Source: an uncultured Oscillospiraceae bacterium (GTDB taxonomy: Bacteria > Bacillota > Clostridia > Oscillospirales > Ruminococcaceae). Taken from it: 18,123 nucleotides of DNA. Numbering within the stretch: position 1 is the stretch's first letter; each line of letters begins with the position of its first letter. The notes under the pieces are model-generated. The model saw only the letters and a list, made by a program, of their open reading frames with translations, searched no databases and was not told the origin of the DNA. Made by a program: the position numbers and the translations under genes. Below are positions 1-7,056 of the stretch, one piece after another. Where the stretch lies: the NCBI GenBank assembly GCA_910579545.1, contig CAJTVI010000054.1:1-18123 (forward strand), read 5' to 3'.

Positions 1-111
1 GACGGTTCTTTAGTCGTTCGCCCTGCTGCCGACGAAAGAACCGTCCCCGTGTCGTTCGCTGGGCTGGCGATGAAAAAACTGGCCCCATGTCGTTCGCTGG
101 GCCGCACCCAG
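1..111 (+). repeat. Modular GACGGTTCTTT / GTGTCGTTCGCTGGG repeat, copy A1
   Basis: This repeat fills most of the leader upstream of purB. GACGGTTCTTT at 1-11 pairs with AAAGAACCGTC at 35-45, with a further GTCG/CGAC pairing inside (13-16 and 30-33). The module GTCGTTCGCTGGG follows twice, near 51 and 90. The same modules recur at 2433-2509 in the same orientation and at 15461-15611 in the opposite orientation. The copy is cut by the window edge, so its full length is unknown. No convincing promoter for purB is visible inside it. Confidence 0.8.
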
Positions 112-139
112 GACAAACTATAAAACAGGAGATGAAACC

Positions 140-1573
140 ATGTCCCACGACCGCTATGTTTCGCCCTTTTCCACCCGCTATGCCTCGGACGAGATGCAGT
201 ATATCTTTTCGGAGGACAATAAGTTCCGGTATTGGCGCCGGCTCTGGCTGGCGCTGGCCTCGGCCGAGCAGCGGCTGGGCCTTGCCATCACCGATGCCCA
301 GCTGGCCGAGCTGCGCGCCCATCTGGACGACATCAACTACGAGGACGCCGTGCGGCGCGAAAAAGAGGTGCGGCACGACGTGATGAGCCATGTGTACGCC
401 TATGGCCTGCAGTGCCCCTCGGCCAAGGGCATCATCCATCTGGGGGCCACAAGCTGCTATGTGGGGGACAATACCGACATTCTGGTCATGCGGGAGGGCC
501 TGTTGCTGGTGCGCAAAAAGCTGATCGGCGTGCTGGCCCTGCTGGCGGATCATGCCGAACAGTACAAGGCCATGCCCTGCCTTGCCTACACCCACGGCCA
601 GCCCGCCCAGCTTACCACCGTGGGCAAGCGGGCCACCCTCTGGATGAACGAGCTGTACATGGACCTTGGCGAGATCGACCACCGGCTGGGCGCCCTCGCG
701 CTGCGCGGGGCCAAGGGCACCACCGGCACCCAGGCCAGCTTTATGGAGCTGTTTGAGGGGGACGAGCAGAAGGTCAAGGCGCTCGAGGCCGACATTGCCG
801 GCCAGTTCGGGTTTGACAAAACCGTGCCGGTCTGCGGCCAGACCTACAGCCGCAAGGTGGACGCGATGGTGCTGTCGGCCTTGTCGGGCATCGGCCAGAG
901 CGCCATGAAGCTGGCCACCGACCTGCGGCTGCTGGCGAACTTCAAGGAGATGGAGGAGCCGTTTGAAAAGCACCAGATCGGCTCCTCCGCCATGCCCTAT
1001 AAGCGCAACCCGATGCGCTCGGAGCGGGTCTGCGCCCTGGCGCGGTACCTGATGACCGATGTGCTCAACCCCGCCTTTACCGCCGGCACCCAGTGGTTTG
1101 AGCGCACGCTGGACGACTCGGCCAACAAGCGGGTGGCGATGGCCGAGGGCTTTTTGGCCGCCGACGCCATCCTGAACCTGCTGCTGAACATCTGCGACGG
1201 GCTGGTGGTCTACCCCAAGGTGGTGCGGGCCCGGGTAATGGCCGAGCTGCCCTTTATGGCCAGCGAAAACATCATGATGCGGGCGGTGAAAAAGGGCGGC
1301 GACCGGCAGGAGCTGCACGAGCGGCTGCGCCAGCATGCCATCGCGGCGGCCGCCACCGTCAAGCAGGAGGGGCTGCCCAACGATATGCTAAAGCGGATCG
1401 AGGCCGATCCCGCCTTTGGCCTGACCCGCGCCGAGATCGAGGCCGAGCTGCGCCCCGAGGCCTTTTGCGGGCGCAGCGAGAGCCAGGTGGAGGAGTATCT
1501 GGAGAGCGTGATCCGCCCGCTGCTGGCCGCGAATCCCGACGCGCTGGGCCAGTCGGCGGCGCTGAGCGTCTGA
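140..1573 (+). CDS. purB: Adenylosuccinate lyase PurB
   Basis: This 477-residue cytoplasmic enzyme of the fumarase/aspartase superfamily should cleave SAICAR to AICAR and adenylosuccinate to AMP, two steps of purine synthesis. The family signature reads GSSAMPYKRNP at residues 281-291, in the flexible loop that carries the catalytic serine. TSCYVGDNTD (about 104-113) and YTHGQPAQ (about 150-157, including His152) match the other two conserved active-site regions. At 477 residues it resembles the longer lyase form rather than the roughly 430-residue Bacillus type. The ATG at 140 follows CAGGAG at a good distance. The next gene begins 4 nt after the stop, so the two are probably cotranscribed. 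Confidence 0.96.
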   Translation: MSHDRYVSPFSTRYASDEMQYIFSEDNKFRYWRRLWLALASAEQRLGLAITDAQLAELRAHLDDINYEDAVRREKEVRHDVMSHVYAYGLQCPSAKGIIHLGATSCYVGDNTDILVMREGLLLVRKKLIGVLALLADHAEQYKAMPCLAYTHGQPAQLTTVGKRATLWMNELYMDLGEIDHRLGALALRGAKGTTGTQASFMELFEGDEQKVKALEADIAGQFGFDKTVPVCGQTYSRKVDAMVLSALSGIGQSAMKLATDLRLLANFKEMEEPFEKHQIGSSAMPYKRNPMRSERVCALARYLMTDVLNPAFTAGTQWFERTLDDSANKRVAMAEGFLAADAILNLLLNICDGLVVYPKVVRARVMAELPFMASENIMMRAVKKGGDRQELHERLRQHAIAAAATVKQEGLPNDMLKRIEADPAFGLTRAEIEAELRPEAFCGRSESQVEEYLESVIRPLLAANPDALGQSAALSV

Positions 1574-1577
1574 GCCC

Positions 1578-2291
1578 GTGCGGCTGGACAAGGCGGTGAG
1601 CGCGGCCCTTGGCCTGACCCGCAAACAGGGCCGGGCGCTGATCGCGGCCGGGCGGGTGACAGTGGACGGCGCGGTCTGCCGGCGGGCGGATCTTCCGCTT
1701 GCGGGGGGCGAAAAACTGCTGGCGGACGGCAAGCCCGCGGTGTATGAGGAATATGTATATCTCATGATGAACAAGCCCGCCGGGGTGCTGAGCGCCACCG
1801 AGGACGGCCGCGGCCCCACCGTGACCGATCTTTTGGGCGGGGCCTGGCCGCGGCGGGCGCTCTTCCCGGCCGGGCGGCTGGACAAGGACTCGACCGGCTT
1901 CGTGCTGCTCACCGACGACGGACCCCTGGCCCACGCCCTGCTGGCCCCCCGGCGGCATGTGGCAAAAACCTACGAGGTAACGCTGGACGCCCCGGTGACC
2001 GAAGAGATGGTGCGGGGGTTTGCGGCGGGGGTGAGGCTGGCCGACGGTACCCTTTTAAAGCCCGCCCGGCTTTTGCCGGACGCCGCCGACCCCTGCCGCT
2101 GCACGGTGGTGCTGACCCAGGGGGTGTACCACCAGATCAAGCGGATGTTTGGAGTGTACGGCGCGGGCGTGAACGCGCTGCACCGCACCGCCATTGGCGG
2201 GGTGCGGCTGGACGAGGCCCTCGCGCCGGGGGAGTTCCGGCCGCTGACGCCCGAGGAAAAGCGGGCGCTGGGCGCTGGGGCGGCGCACTAA
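1578..2291 (+). CDS. RsuA/RluB-family rRNA pseudouridine synthase
   Basis: This 237-residue protein has an N-terminal S4-type RNA-binding domain (about 1-50, beginning RLDKAVSAALGLTRKQGRAL) followed by a pseudouridine synthase domain. The catalytic motif is GRLDKDSTGFVLLTDDG, with the nucleophilic aspartate at residue 102. The HQIKRMF segment near the C-terminus is typical of the family, which isomerises uridine to pseudouridine in 16S or 23S rRNA. The exact target (RsuA versus RluB type) cannot be decided here. The start is a GTG only 4 nt after the purB stop with no strong ribosome site, suggesting translational coupling. The stop codon directly abuts a palindromic repeat at 2292. Confidence 0.9.
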   Translation: MRLDKAVSAALGLTRKQGRALIAAGRVTVDGAVCRRADLPLAGGEKLLADGKPAVYEEYVYLMMNKPAGVLSATEDGRGPTVTDLLGGAWPRRALFPAGRLDKDSTGFVLLTDDGPLAHALLAPRRHVAKTYEVTLDAPVTEEMVRGFAAGVRLADGTLLKPARLLPDAADPCRCTVVLTQGVYHQIKRMFGVYGAGVNALHRTAIGGVRLDEALAPGEFRPLTPEEKRALGAGAAH

Positions 2292-2509
2292 GGCCGATCT
2301 GGGGGCCGCAGGCCCCCAGACCCCCATATTGGGCCGATCTGGGGGGCTCGCCCCCCAGCCCCCCGTTGCGCCGCCCAATGCATTGGGCGGCGGGGGAATG
2401 AAGATGGCCGGGGAGGGCCGCCGCCCACTGCCGACACAGGGGACGGTTCTTTAGTCGTTCGCTGGGCTGCCGACGAAAGTGATTTTAAACTGGCCCCGTG
2501 TCGTTCGCT
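2292..2509 (+). repeat. Composite intergenic element: two B hairpins, a perfect palindrome and an A-type repeat
   Basis: Together with the AT-rich tail this accounts for the 509-bp gap before the PucR-type gene. It holds, in order, hairpin B1 (arms 2298-2307 and 2311-2320), hairpin B2 (arms 2339-2347 and 2350-2358), a perfect loopless 24-bp palindrome (2369-2392) and repeat A2 (2433-2509), which starts GACACAGGGGACGGTTCTTT. B1 and B2 are each introduced by GGCCGATCTGG. B1 ends in CAGACCCCC and B2 in CAGCCCCCC. The same order of parts is found inverted at 15461-15834. No T-run follows the hairpins, so they are not ordinary terminators. Confidence 0.85.
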
Positions 2510-2510
2510 T

Positions 2511-2725
2511 TGCTGGTGATCCTTTCCAGCGGCCAAAACCAAGAAGTTTGCGGCTTTTTCAAAAAATCAACACATTTTGCAGGTAAAATAGGGCTTTGTA
2601 GGCCCCAAAATCTCCCTGATTTGCCGCTACTACCCAAAATACACAAGAAAGAACTTCCTTTTTTGTTGAAAACTGTTGCAAAAGTAAATTCTATTGTGTA
2701 AACTATACAGTAGCAGGGTTTGTAA
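2511..2725. other. AT-rich intergenic stretch upstream of the PucR-type gene
   Basis: This stretch is much richer in A and T than the coding DNA on either side and holds runs such as CTTTTTCAAAAAATC and CCTTTTTTGTTG. A short open frame crosses it but has no ribosome site or protein-like composition, so I do not call a gene. It probably contains the control region of the downstream regulator. Confidence 0.5.
2676..2704 (+). promoter_or_regulatory. Possible sigma-A promoter for the PucR-type gene
   Basis: TTGCAA at 2676-2681 lies 17 bp from TAAACT at 2699-2704, and TATACA overlaps at 2704-2709. Each hexamer matches consensus at about four of six positions. The AT-rich setting supports a promoter here, but the exact boxes are uncertain. 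Confidence 0.35.
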
Positions 2726-2800
2726 TTGTTGAAAATCACAAACATGAACCGGCGGCCCGCTGCGGGCCCTCGCCGGACCGACAAAAAAGGGGACGAGATT

Positions 2801-3886
2801 ATGGCTAACCGAGTGTTTCAGGGCGTAGTGTACCAGATGAAGGACGCCATCGACCGTGCAGTGGGCGTGGTGGACGAAACCGGCACCGTGATCTCCTGCT
2901 CGGACCTCAATCTGATCGGGGAGGTGCGGGACGGGTTTGCGGCCCAGCGCATGGACAGCGGCGACGCCTTTGTGCAGGGCGGCTGGTCCTACCACCAGTT
3001 CAGCACCAACAAGCACAACGATTACGCGGTGTTTGTGGAAGGGGTGGACGAGCTGGCCGGCCGCTACGCCGGGCTGCTGGCCATCAGTTTGCAGAGCATC
3101 AAGCAGTACCACGACGAAAAGTACGACAAGGTCAACTTTATCAAAAACGTGGTGCTGGACAATATCCTGCCCGGCGACATCTATGCCAAGGCCCGGGAGC
3201 TGCATTTTGCCACCGACGTGTCCCGGGTGGTGGTGCTGATCCGGGTGACCAGCGGCAGCGATATCTCGGCCTACGATGTGGTGAGCGGCCTGTTCCCGGA
3301 TAAGCAAAAGGACTTTGTCTTCAACATCAGCGAGACCGACACCATCCTGGTCAAGGAGATCCGCCGCGGCATCGACCAGCGGGACATCGAAAAGCTGGCC
3401 AGCAGCATCGTGGACACCTTAGCGGGCGAACACTATATCAAGGCGGTGGTGGGCATCGGCACCCCCATTGCCAACCTCAAGGACCTGGCCACCAGCTTTA
3501 AGGAGGCCCAGATCGCCATGGAGGTGGGCAAGGTCTTTGACACCGAGCAGTCGATCATCAGCTACGACCACTTGGGCATCGCCCGGCTCATCTACCAGCT
3601 GCCCACCACCCTGTGCGAGATGTTCTTAAAAGAGGTCTTCCGGCAGGGCAGCATCGAGAGCCTGGACGCCGAGACCCTGTTTACCATCCAGCGCTTTTTT
3701 GAGAACAACCTCAACGTTTCCGAGACCAGCCGCGGCCTCTTTGTGCACCGCAACACCTTAGTGTACCGGCTGGAAAAGATCAAAAAGCTCACCGGGCTGG
3801 ACCTGCGCGAGTTTGACGACGCGATCGTATTCAAGGTGGCGCTGATGGTGAAAAAGTACCTCTCGGCCAACCCCGCCAAATACTGA
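2801..3886 (+). CDS. PucR/CdaR-type transcriptional regulator
   Basis: This 361-residue protein ends with a PucR-type helix-turn-helix domain at about 297-350. That segment contains NLNVSETSRGLFVHRNTLVY and a following LEKIKKLTGLDLREFDDAI stretch. The middle (about 140-290) has the length and GIGTPIANLKDLATSFKEAQ-like pattern seen in the GGDEF-like central domain of this family. The N-terminal 120 residues look like a small ligand-sensing domain (VGVVDETGTVISCSDLNLIG). The start at 2801 is preferred over an upstream in-frame ATG at 2726 because AAAAGGGG lies at correct spacing. It is probably a DNA-binding regulator; its ligand and targets are unknown. A terminator separates it from ftsE, so its link to cell-wall genes is positional only. 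Confidence 0.8.
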   Translation: MANRVFQGVVYQMKDAIDRAVGVVDETGTVISCSDLNLIGEVRDGFAAQRMDSGDAFVQGGWSYHQFSTNKHNDYAVFVEGVDELAGRYAGLLAISLQSIKQYHDEKYDKVNFIKNVVLDNILPGDIYAKARELHFATDVSRVVVLIRVTSGSDISAYDVVSGLFPDKQKDFVFNISETDTILVKEIRRGIDQRDIEKLASSIVDTLAGEHYIKAVVGIGTPIANLKDLATSFKEAQIAMEVGKVFDTEQSIISYDHLGIARLIYQLPTTLCEMFLKEVFRQGSIESLDAETLFTIQRFFENNLNVSETSRGLFVHRNTLVYRLEKIKKLTGLDLREFDDAIVFKVALMVKKYLSANPAKY

Positions 3887-3927
3887 GCGGCTTTTTCCTG
3901 AGCAGAAACCCCTGAGCAAAAAAACGC

Positions 3928-3954
3928 GGCCGGGCCGTGCGGGCCCGGCCTTTT
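3928..3954 (+). terminator. Rho-independent terminator after the PucR-type gene
   Basis: GGCCGGGCC (3928-3936) pairs perfectly with GGCCCGGCC (3942-3950) across a 5-nt loop and is followed by TTTT. A run of A residues just before the stem could add pairing with the T-run. The 15-mer GGGCCCGGCCTTTTG at 3941-3955 recurs at 3980-3994. Confidence 0.75.
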
Positions 3955-4041
3955 GACGCCGGGCGGCGGTTTCCCCCATGGGCCCGGCCTTTTGGCGGCC
4001 CAAAAAGCAAGGACATCCTTTTTTGTAAGGCAGGAGCGGAA

Positions 4042-4725
4042 ATGATCGTTTTTGACCATGTGACCAAGGTATACCCCGGCGGCAACATCGCCCTGAACGA
4101 TGTGAGCCTGCACATCAACAAGGGGGAGTTCGTGTTTGTGCTGGGGCATTCCGGCGCGGGCAAATCCACCTTTTTAAAGCTGATCCTGCGGGAGGAAAAG
4201 GCCACCGAGGGGCATGTGTACGTAAGCGGGCAGGACCTGGGCGCGCTCAAGGAGCGCAAGGTGCCCTACCTGCGGCGCAACATGGGGGTGGTGTTCCAGG
4301 ATTTCCGGCTCATCCCCACCATGACCGCCTACGAGAACGTCGCCTTTGCCATGCGGGTGACCAACATCCCCGAGCGGCAGATCAAAAAGCGGGTGCCCTA
4401 TGTGCTGAACCTGGTGGGCCTGGGCGGCAAGCTGGACCGGCTGCCGGAGGAGCTTTCGGGCGGGGAGCAGCAGCGCGTGGCGCTGGCCCGGGCCATGGTA
4501 CATAGCCCGCAGCTGATCATTGCGGACGAGCCCACCGGCAACATCGACCCCGAACTGAGCCTTGAGATGATGGAACTGCTGACCGCCATCAACTCGGTGG
4601 GCATCACGGTGGTGGTGGTGACCCACGAGCACGACCTGGCCCGCCGGTTCAACAAGCGGGTGGTCACCATCGACCACGGCAGCGTGGTGGGGGACACCGA
4701 GATCCCCGGGGAGGTGCGGCTGTGA
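4042..4725 (+). CDS. ftsE: Cell-division ABC transporter ATPase FtsE
   Basis: This 227-residue ABC ATPase has the usual FtsE length. It carries Walker A GHSGAGKST (35-43), the ABC signature LSGGEQQR (138-145) and Walker B LIIADEPTGNID with Asp162 and Glu163. The family binds FtsX at the membrane and drives conformational signalling to periplasmic or wall-side hydrolase partners rather than transport. The ATG at 4042 follows AGGAG at normal spacing; an earlier in-frame ATG at 3937 lies within the preceding terminator and lacks support. The stop overlaps the ftsX GTG (GTGA), which implies translational coupling. Confidence 0.95.
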   Translation: MIVFDHVTKVYPGGNIALNDVSLHINKGEFVFVLGHSGAGKSTFLKLILREEKATEGHVYVSGQDLGALKERKVPYLRRNMGVVFQDFRLIPTMTAYENVAFAMRVTNIPERQIKKRVPYVLNLVGLGGKLDRLPEELSGGEQQRVALARAMVHSPQLIIADEPTGNIDPELSLEMMELLTAINSVGITVVVVTHEHDLARRFNKRVVTIDHGSVVGDTEIPGEVRL

Positions 4726-5630
4726 ACTGGTCCAGCTTTAAATACCTGACCCGGCAGGGCCTGCACAGCATGGCGGCCAACCGGCTGATGACCCTGGCCA
4801 GCGTGGGCGTGCTCACCGCCTGCCTCATCATCACCGGCATTGCCGGGCTGTTCAGCGCCAACGTGAACAGCATCGTGGAGTACATGGGCAAACAGAACGA
4901 GTCGGTGGTCTACCCGGCCGAGGGCCTTTCCCCCGAACAGGCCGCCGCGGTGGACGCCGGCATCCGCGCCATCAGCGGCATTGCCGAGGTGCGCTATGTC
5001 TCCCGCGAGGAGGTGCTGGAGCGGTACAAGGGCTATATGGAGGAGTACGCCGACCTGCTGGACAGCTTTGAGGGGGACGAAAACCCCTTCCGGGCCAACT
5101 ACCAGGTGGTGGTGTCCGACCTTGAAAATTTGGAAAACGTCCTTGCGCAGCTTAAGGCCATCGAAGGGGTGGATGGGGTGCGCGCCCTCACCGATATGTC
5201 CAGCATGTTTGTAAAGGTGCAGCACGCGGTCAACTTCTGCGGCTGGGCGCTGGTGGTCATGCTGGGGGTGGTGAGCGTGGTGGTGATCCACAACACCATC
5301 CGGCTCACCGTCTTCGCCCGCCGGCGGGAGATCAACATCATGAAGTACGTGGGGGCCACCAACGGCTTTATCCGGCTGCCCTTTTTTATCGAGGGCATGG
5401 CCAGCGGGGTGCTGGCCGGCCTTCTGGCCGGGGGCCTTGTGCTGGGAGGCTACGCGGCCCTGCTGCGGCTGGTCAAGGACGTGCCGGGGCTCTGGGGCCA
5501 GGTGGCCGCGGCCAGCGTGCTGCCCCTCTCGGGGGTCTGGTATCTGGTGCTGGGGGGCTTTTGCGCCTTTGGCGTCCTGATCGGCAGCATCGGCAGCGCC
5601 ATGTCGGTGCGCAAGTATCTCAAGGTATAA
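4722..5630 (+). CDS. ftsX: Cell-division membrane protein FtsX
   Basis: This 302-residue protein has the FtsX plan: a short cytoplasmic N-terminus, TM1 at about 22-45, an extracytoplasmic domain at about 46-168, then TM2 (172-196), TM3 (224-248) and TM4 (270-293). The segment after TM2, RRREINIMKYVGATNGFI, is the characteristic cytoplasmic coupling stretch of FtsX/MacB-type permeases. The external domain is where family members contact a coiled-coil hydrolase or activator, and such a protein is encoded next. The GTG start overlaps the ftsE stop by 4 nt. The stop lies 13 nt before the next gene, so one transcript is likely. Confidence 0.94.
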   Translation: MNWSSFKYLTRQGLHSMAANRLMTLASVGVLTACLIITGIAGLFSANVNSIVEYMGKQNESVVYPAEGLSPEQAAAVDAGIRAISGIAEVRYVSREEVLERYKGYMEEYADLLDSFEGDENPFRANYQVVVSDLENLENVLAQLKAIEGVDGVRALTDMSSMFVKVQHAVNFCGWALVVMLGVVSVVVIHNTIRLTVFARRREINIMKYVGATNGFIRLPFFIEGMASGVLAGLLAGGLVLGGYAALLRLVKDVPGLWGQVAAASVLPLSGVWYLVLGGFCAFGVLIGSIGSAMSVRKYLKV

Positions 5631-5643
5631 GGGGGCGGGCAGG

Positions 5644-6801
5644 ATGCGGATGCAGCGGAACATTCCCCGCGGGCTGCGGCTGCTGGCGGCGCTGCTGGCC
5701 CTTATGCTGGCGGCCCTTGCGCTGGGCGGCAGCATGGCCCGGGCGGACGACAAGAGCGACGAGCTGCGGGACAAATACAAGGAGCTGGAGCAGCAGCTGG
5801 CCGAGGAAAAAGAGGAGATGCAGAGCATCCAGGCCCGGCGGCAGAACGCCCAGGCCCAGAAGGAGAGCCTGCAGCGCCAGCAGCAGCTTTTGCGCGAGCA
5901 GATCGAGACCTTAGTGGCCTCGATGGACGAGACCCAGCGGCTGATCGACCTGAAAAAGCTCGAGATCGAGGCAAAGCAGGCCGAGATCGACGCCCGCTGG
6001 GACGAGTTCAAGGCCCAGATGGAGGCCATGCAGATGATGCACGACACCGGCGCGGTGGCGATGCTCTTTAACGCGCAGAGCCTGTATGAGCTGCTGACCT
6101 TTTCGGACGTTTTGCAGCAGATGAGCGAAAAGCAGACCGACGTGCTGGACTTTATGAAGACCCAGCGCGCCGAGCTGGACAGCCAGAAGGCCGAGCTGGA
6201 CGCCCAGATGGCAAAGTTAGAGGCGGACAAGGCCGAGATGGAGGCCAAGGTGGCCGAGCTGGCCGGAAACATCCAGGCGGCGGACAGCACCATCAGCGCG
6301 GCCAAGGCCCAGGAGCAGGCCCAGCAGGTGGAGATCGACGCCGCCGAGGCCGCCTATGAGCAGGCCAAAAAGGAGTTTGACGATTACATCCGCTCGATCA
6401 CCGCCTCCAGCTTTAACCCGGTGTTTTTGAGCGGCACCTTTATCTGGCCCACCAACTCCAACCGGATCACCCAGTATTACGGCAACGGCCATTACGGGGT
6501 GGATGTGGGCGCACCGGCCGGCACCCCCATCTACGCCGCGGCCGAGGGCACGGTGCGGGTCAGCGGCTGGCACGACCACCGCTACAGCTACGGCAACTAT
6601 GTGGTCATCGACCACGGCGGCGGCATGTCCACCGTGTATGGGCACATGTCCAGCCGGGCCTGCTCGGCCGGGGACTATGTGCAGCAGGGGGATGTGATCG
6701 GCTATGTGGGCAACACCGGCTATTCCTTTGGCAACCACCTGCACTTTGAGGTGCGGGTCAACGGCGGGCGCACCAACCCGATGAGCTATTTCAGCTCCTG
6801 A
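5644..6801 (+). CDS. EnvC-like secreted coiled-coil LytM (M23) peptidoglycan hydrolase
   Basis: This 385-residue protein has a signal peptide (about 1-34, hydrophobic LLAALLALMLAALALGG, probable cleavage after ARA). A long coiled coil rich in E, Q, K and A follows (about 37-255), then a LytM/M23 domain (about 265-385). The metal-binding and catalytic residues appear intact: His283 and Asp287 in GHYGVD, His334 in YGHM, and His365 and His367 in HLHFEV. The domain should therefore be an active endopeptidase, unlike the degenerate domain of E. coli EnvC. The coiled coil is the expected contact for the FtsX external domain. The second ATG, at 5650, is an alternative start with a better-spaced GGGCAGGA. 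Confidence 0.9.
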   Translation: MRMQRNIPRGLRLLAALLALMLAALALGGSMARADDKSDELRDKYKELEQQLAEEKEEMQSIQARRQNAQAQKESLQRQQQLLREQIETLVASMDETQRLIDLKKLEIEAKQAEIDARWDEFKAQMEAMQMMHDTGAVAMLFNAQSLYELLTFSDVLQQMSEKQTDVLDFMKTQRAELDSQKAELDAQMAKLEADKAEMEAKVAELAGNIQAADSTISAAKAQEQAQQVEIDAAEAAYEQAKKEFDDYIRSITASSFNPVFLSGTFIWPTNSNRITQYYGNGHYGVDVGAPAGTPIYAAAEGTVRVSGWHDHRYSYGNYVVIDHGGGMSTVYGHMSSRACSAGDYVQQGDVIGYVGNTGYSFGNHLHFEVRVNGGRTNPMSYFSS

Positions 6802-6881
6802 GCGGGTACGGCGGCTGGGCCCGCCGCGGCCGGGGGAACGCGCCAAAAAAGCGCGGCGGCGCGGTATAAGGAGAGAAAACC

Positions 6882-6986
6882 ATGAGGGAACCACGCTTTT
6901 GGGTGCGCGCCGGCTGCCTTTTGCTGGCCGGGCTGATGCTGGCCAGCGTGCTGGGCGGCCTTGTCTGGCAGCTGCTGGTATACTGA
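6882..6986 (+). CDS. 34-residue single-pass membrane microprotein
   Basis: An ATG at 6882 preceded by ATAAGGAGAGAAAACC (AAGGAG, ideal spacing) opens a 34-residue frame ending in TGA at 6984-6986. The protein starts MREPRFWVRAG and continues with about 20 hydrophobic residues (CLLLAGLMLASVLGG and on), ending WQLLVY. It therefore looks like one transmembrane helix with a positively charged N-terminus, probably cytoplasmic by the positive-inside rule. It sits in the gap between the LytM hydrolase and the S41 protease genes on the same strand. I do not recognise a family. A small FtsX or protease partner is conceivable but is inference only. Confidence 0.62.
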   Translation: MREPRFWVRAGCLLLAGLMLASVLGGLVWQLLVY

Positions 6987-7056
6987 TACGGGGCGGCAAA
7001 AAGCGTGGGCCGGCCGAACCGGCCAACAAGCAATTCACCAGCGGGGAGCAATGCGT

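Noticed and set aside
119..124. TATAAA just upstream of purB as a -10 box
   Set aside because: No -35 box at a usable distance, and the implied start would fall at or after the ribosome site.
2292..2364. B1 and B2 as a double rho-independent terminator
   Set aside because: Neither stem is followed by a T-run on either strand, and similar hairpins occur beside genes that already have a true terminator (HU, cysE).
2498..2701. A 67-codon plus-strand frame in the AT-rich gap
   Set aside because: It starts inside a repeat, has no ribosome site and no recognisable protein character.
4398..6305. A 635-codon minus-strand frame, Ser-rich
   Set aside because: It is the antisense shadow of ftsE, ftsX and the coiled-coil region; the Ser-rich part mirrors the repetitive Glu/Gln/Lys codons of the coiled coil.
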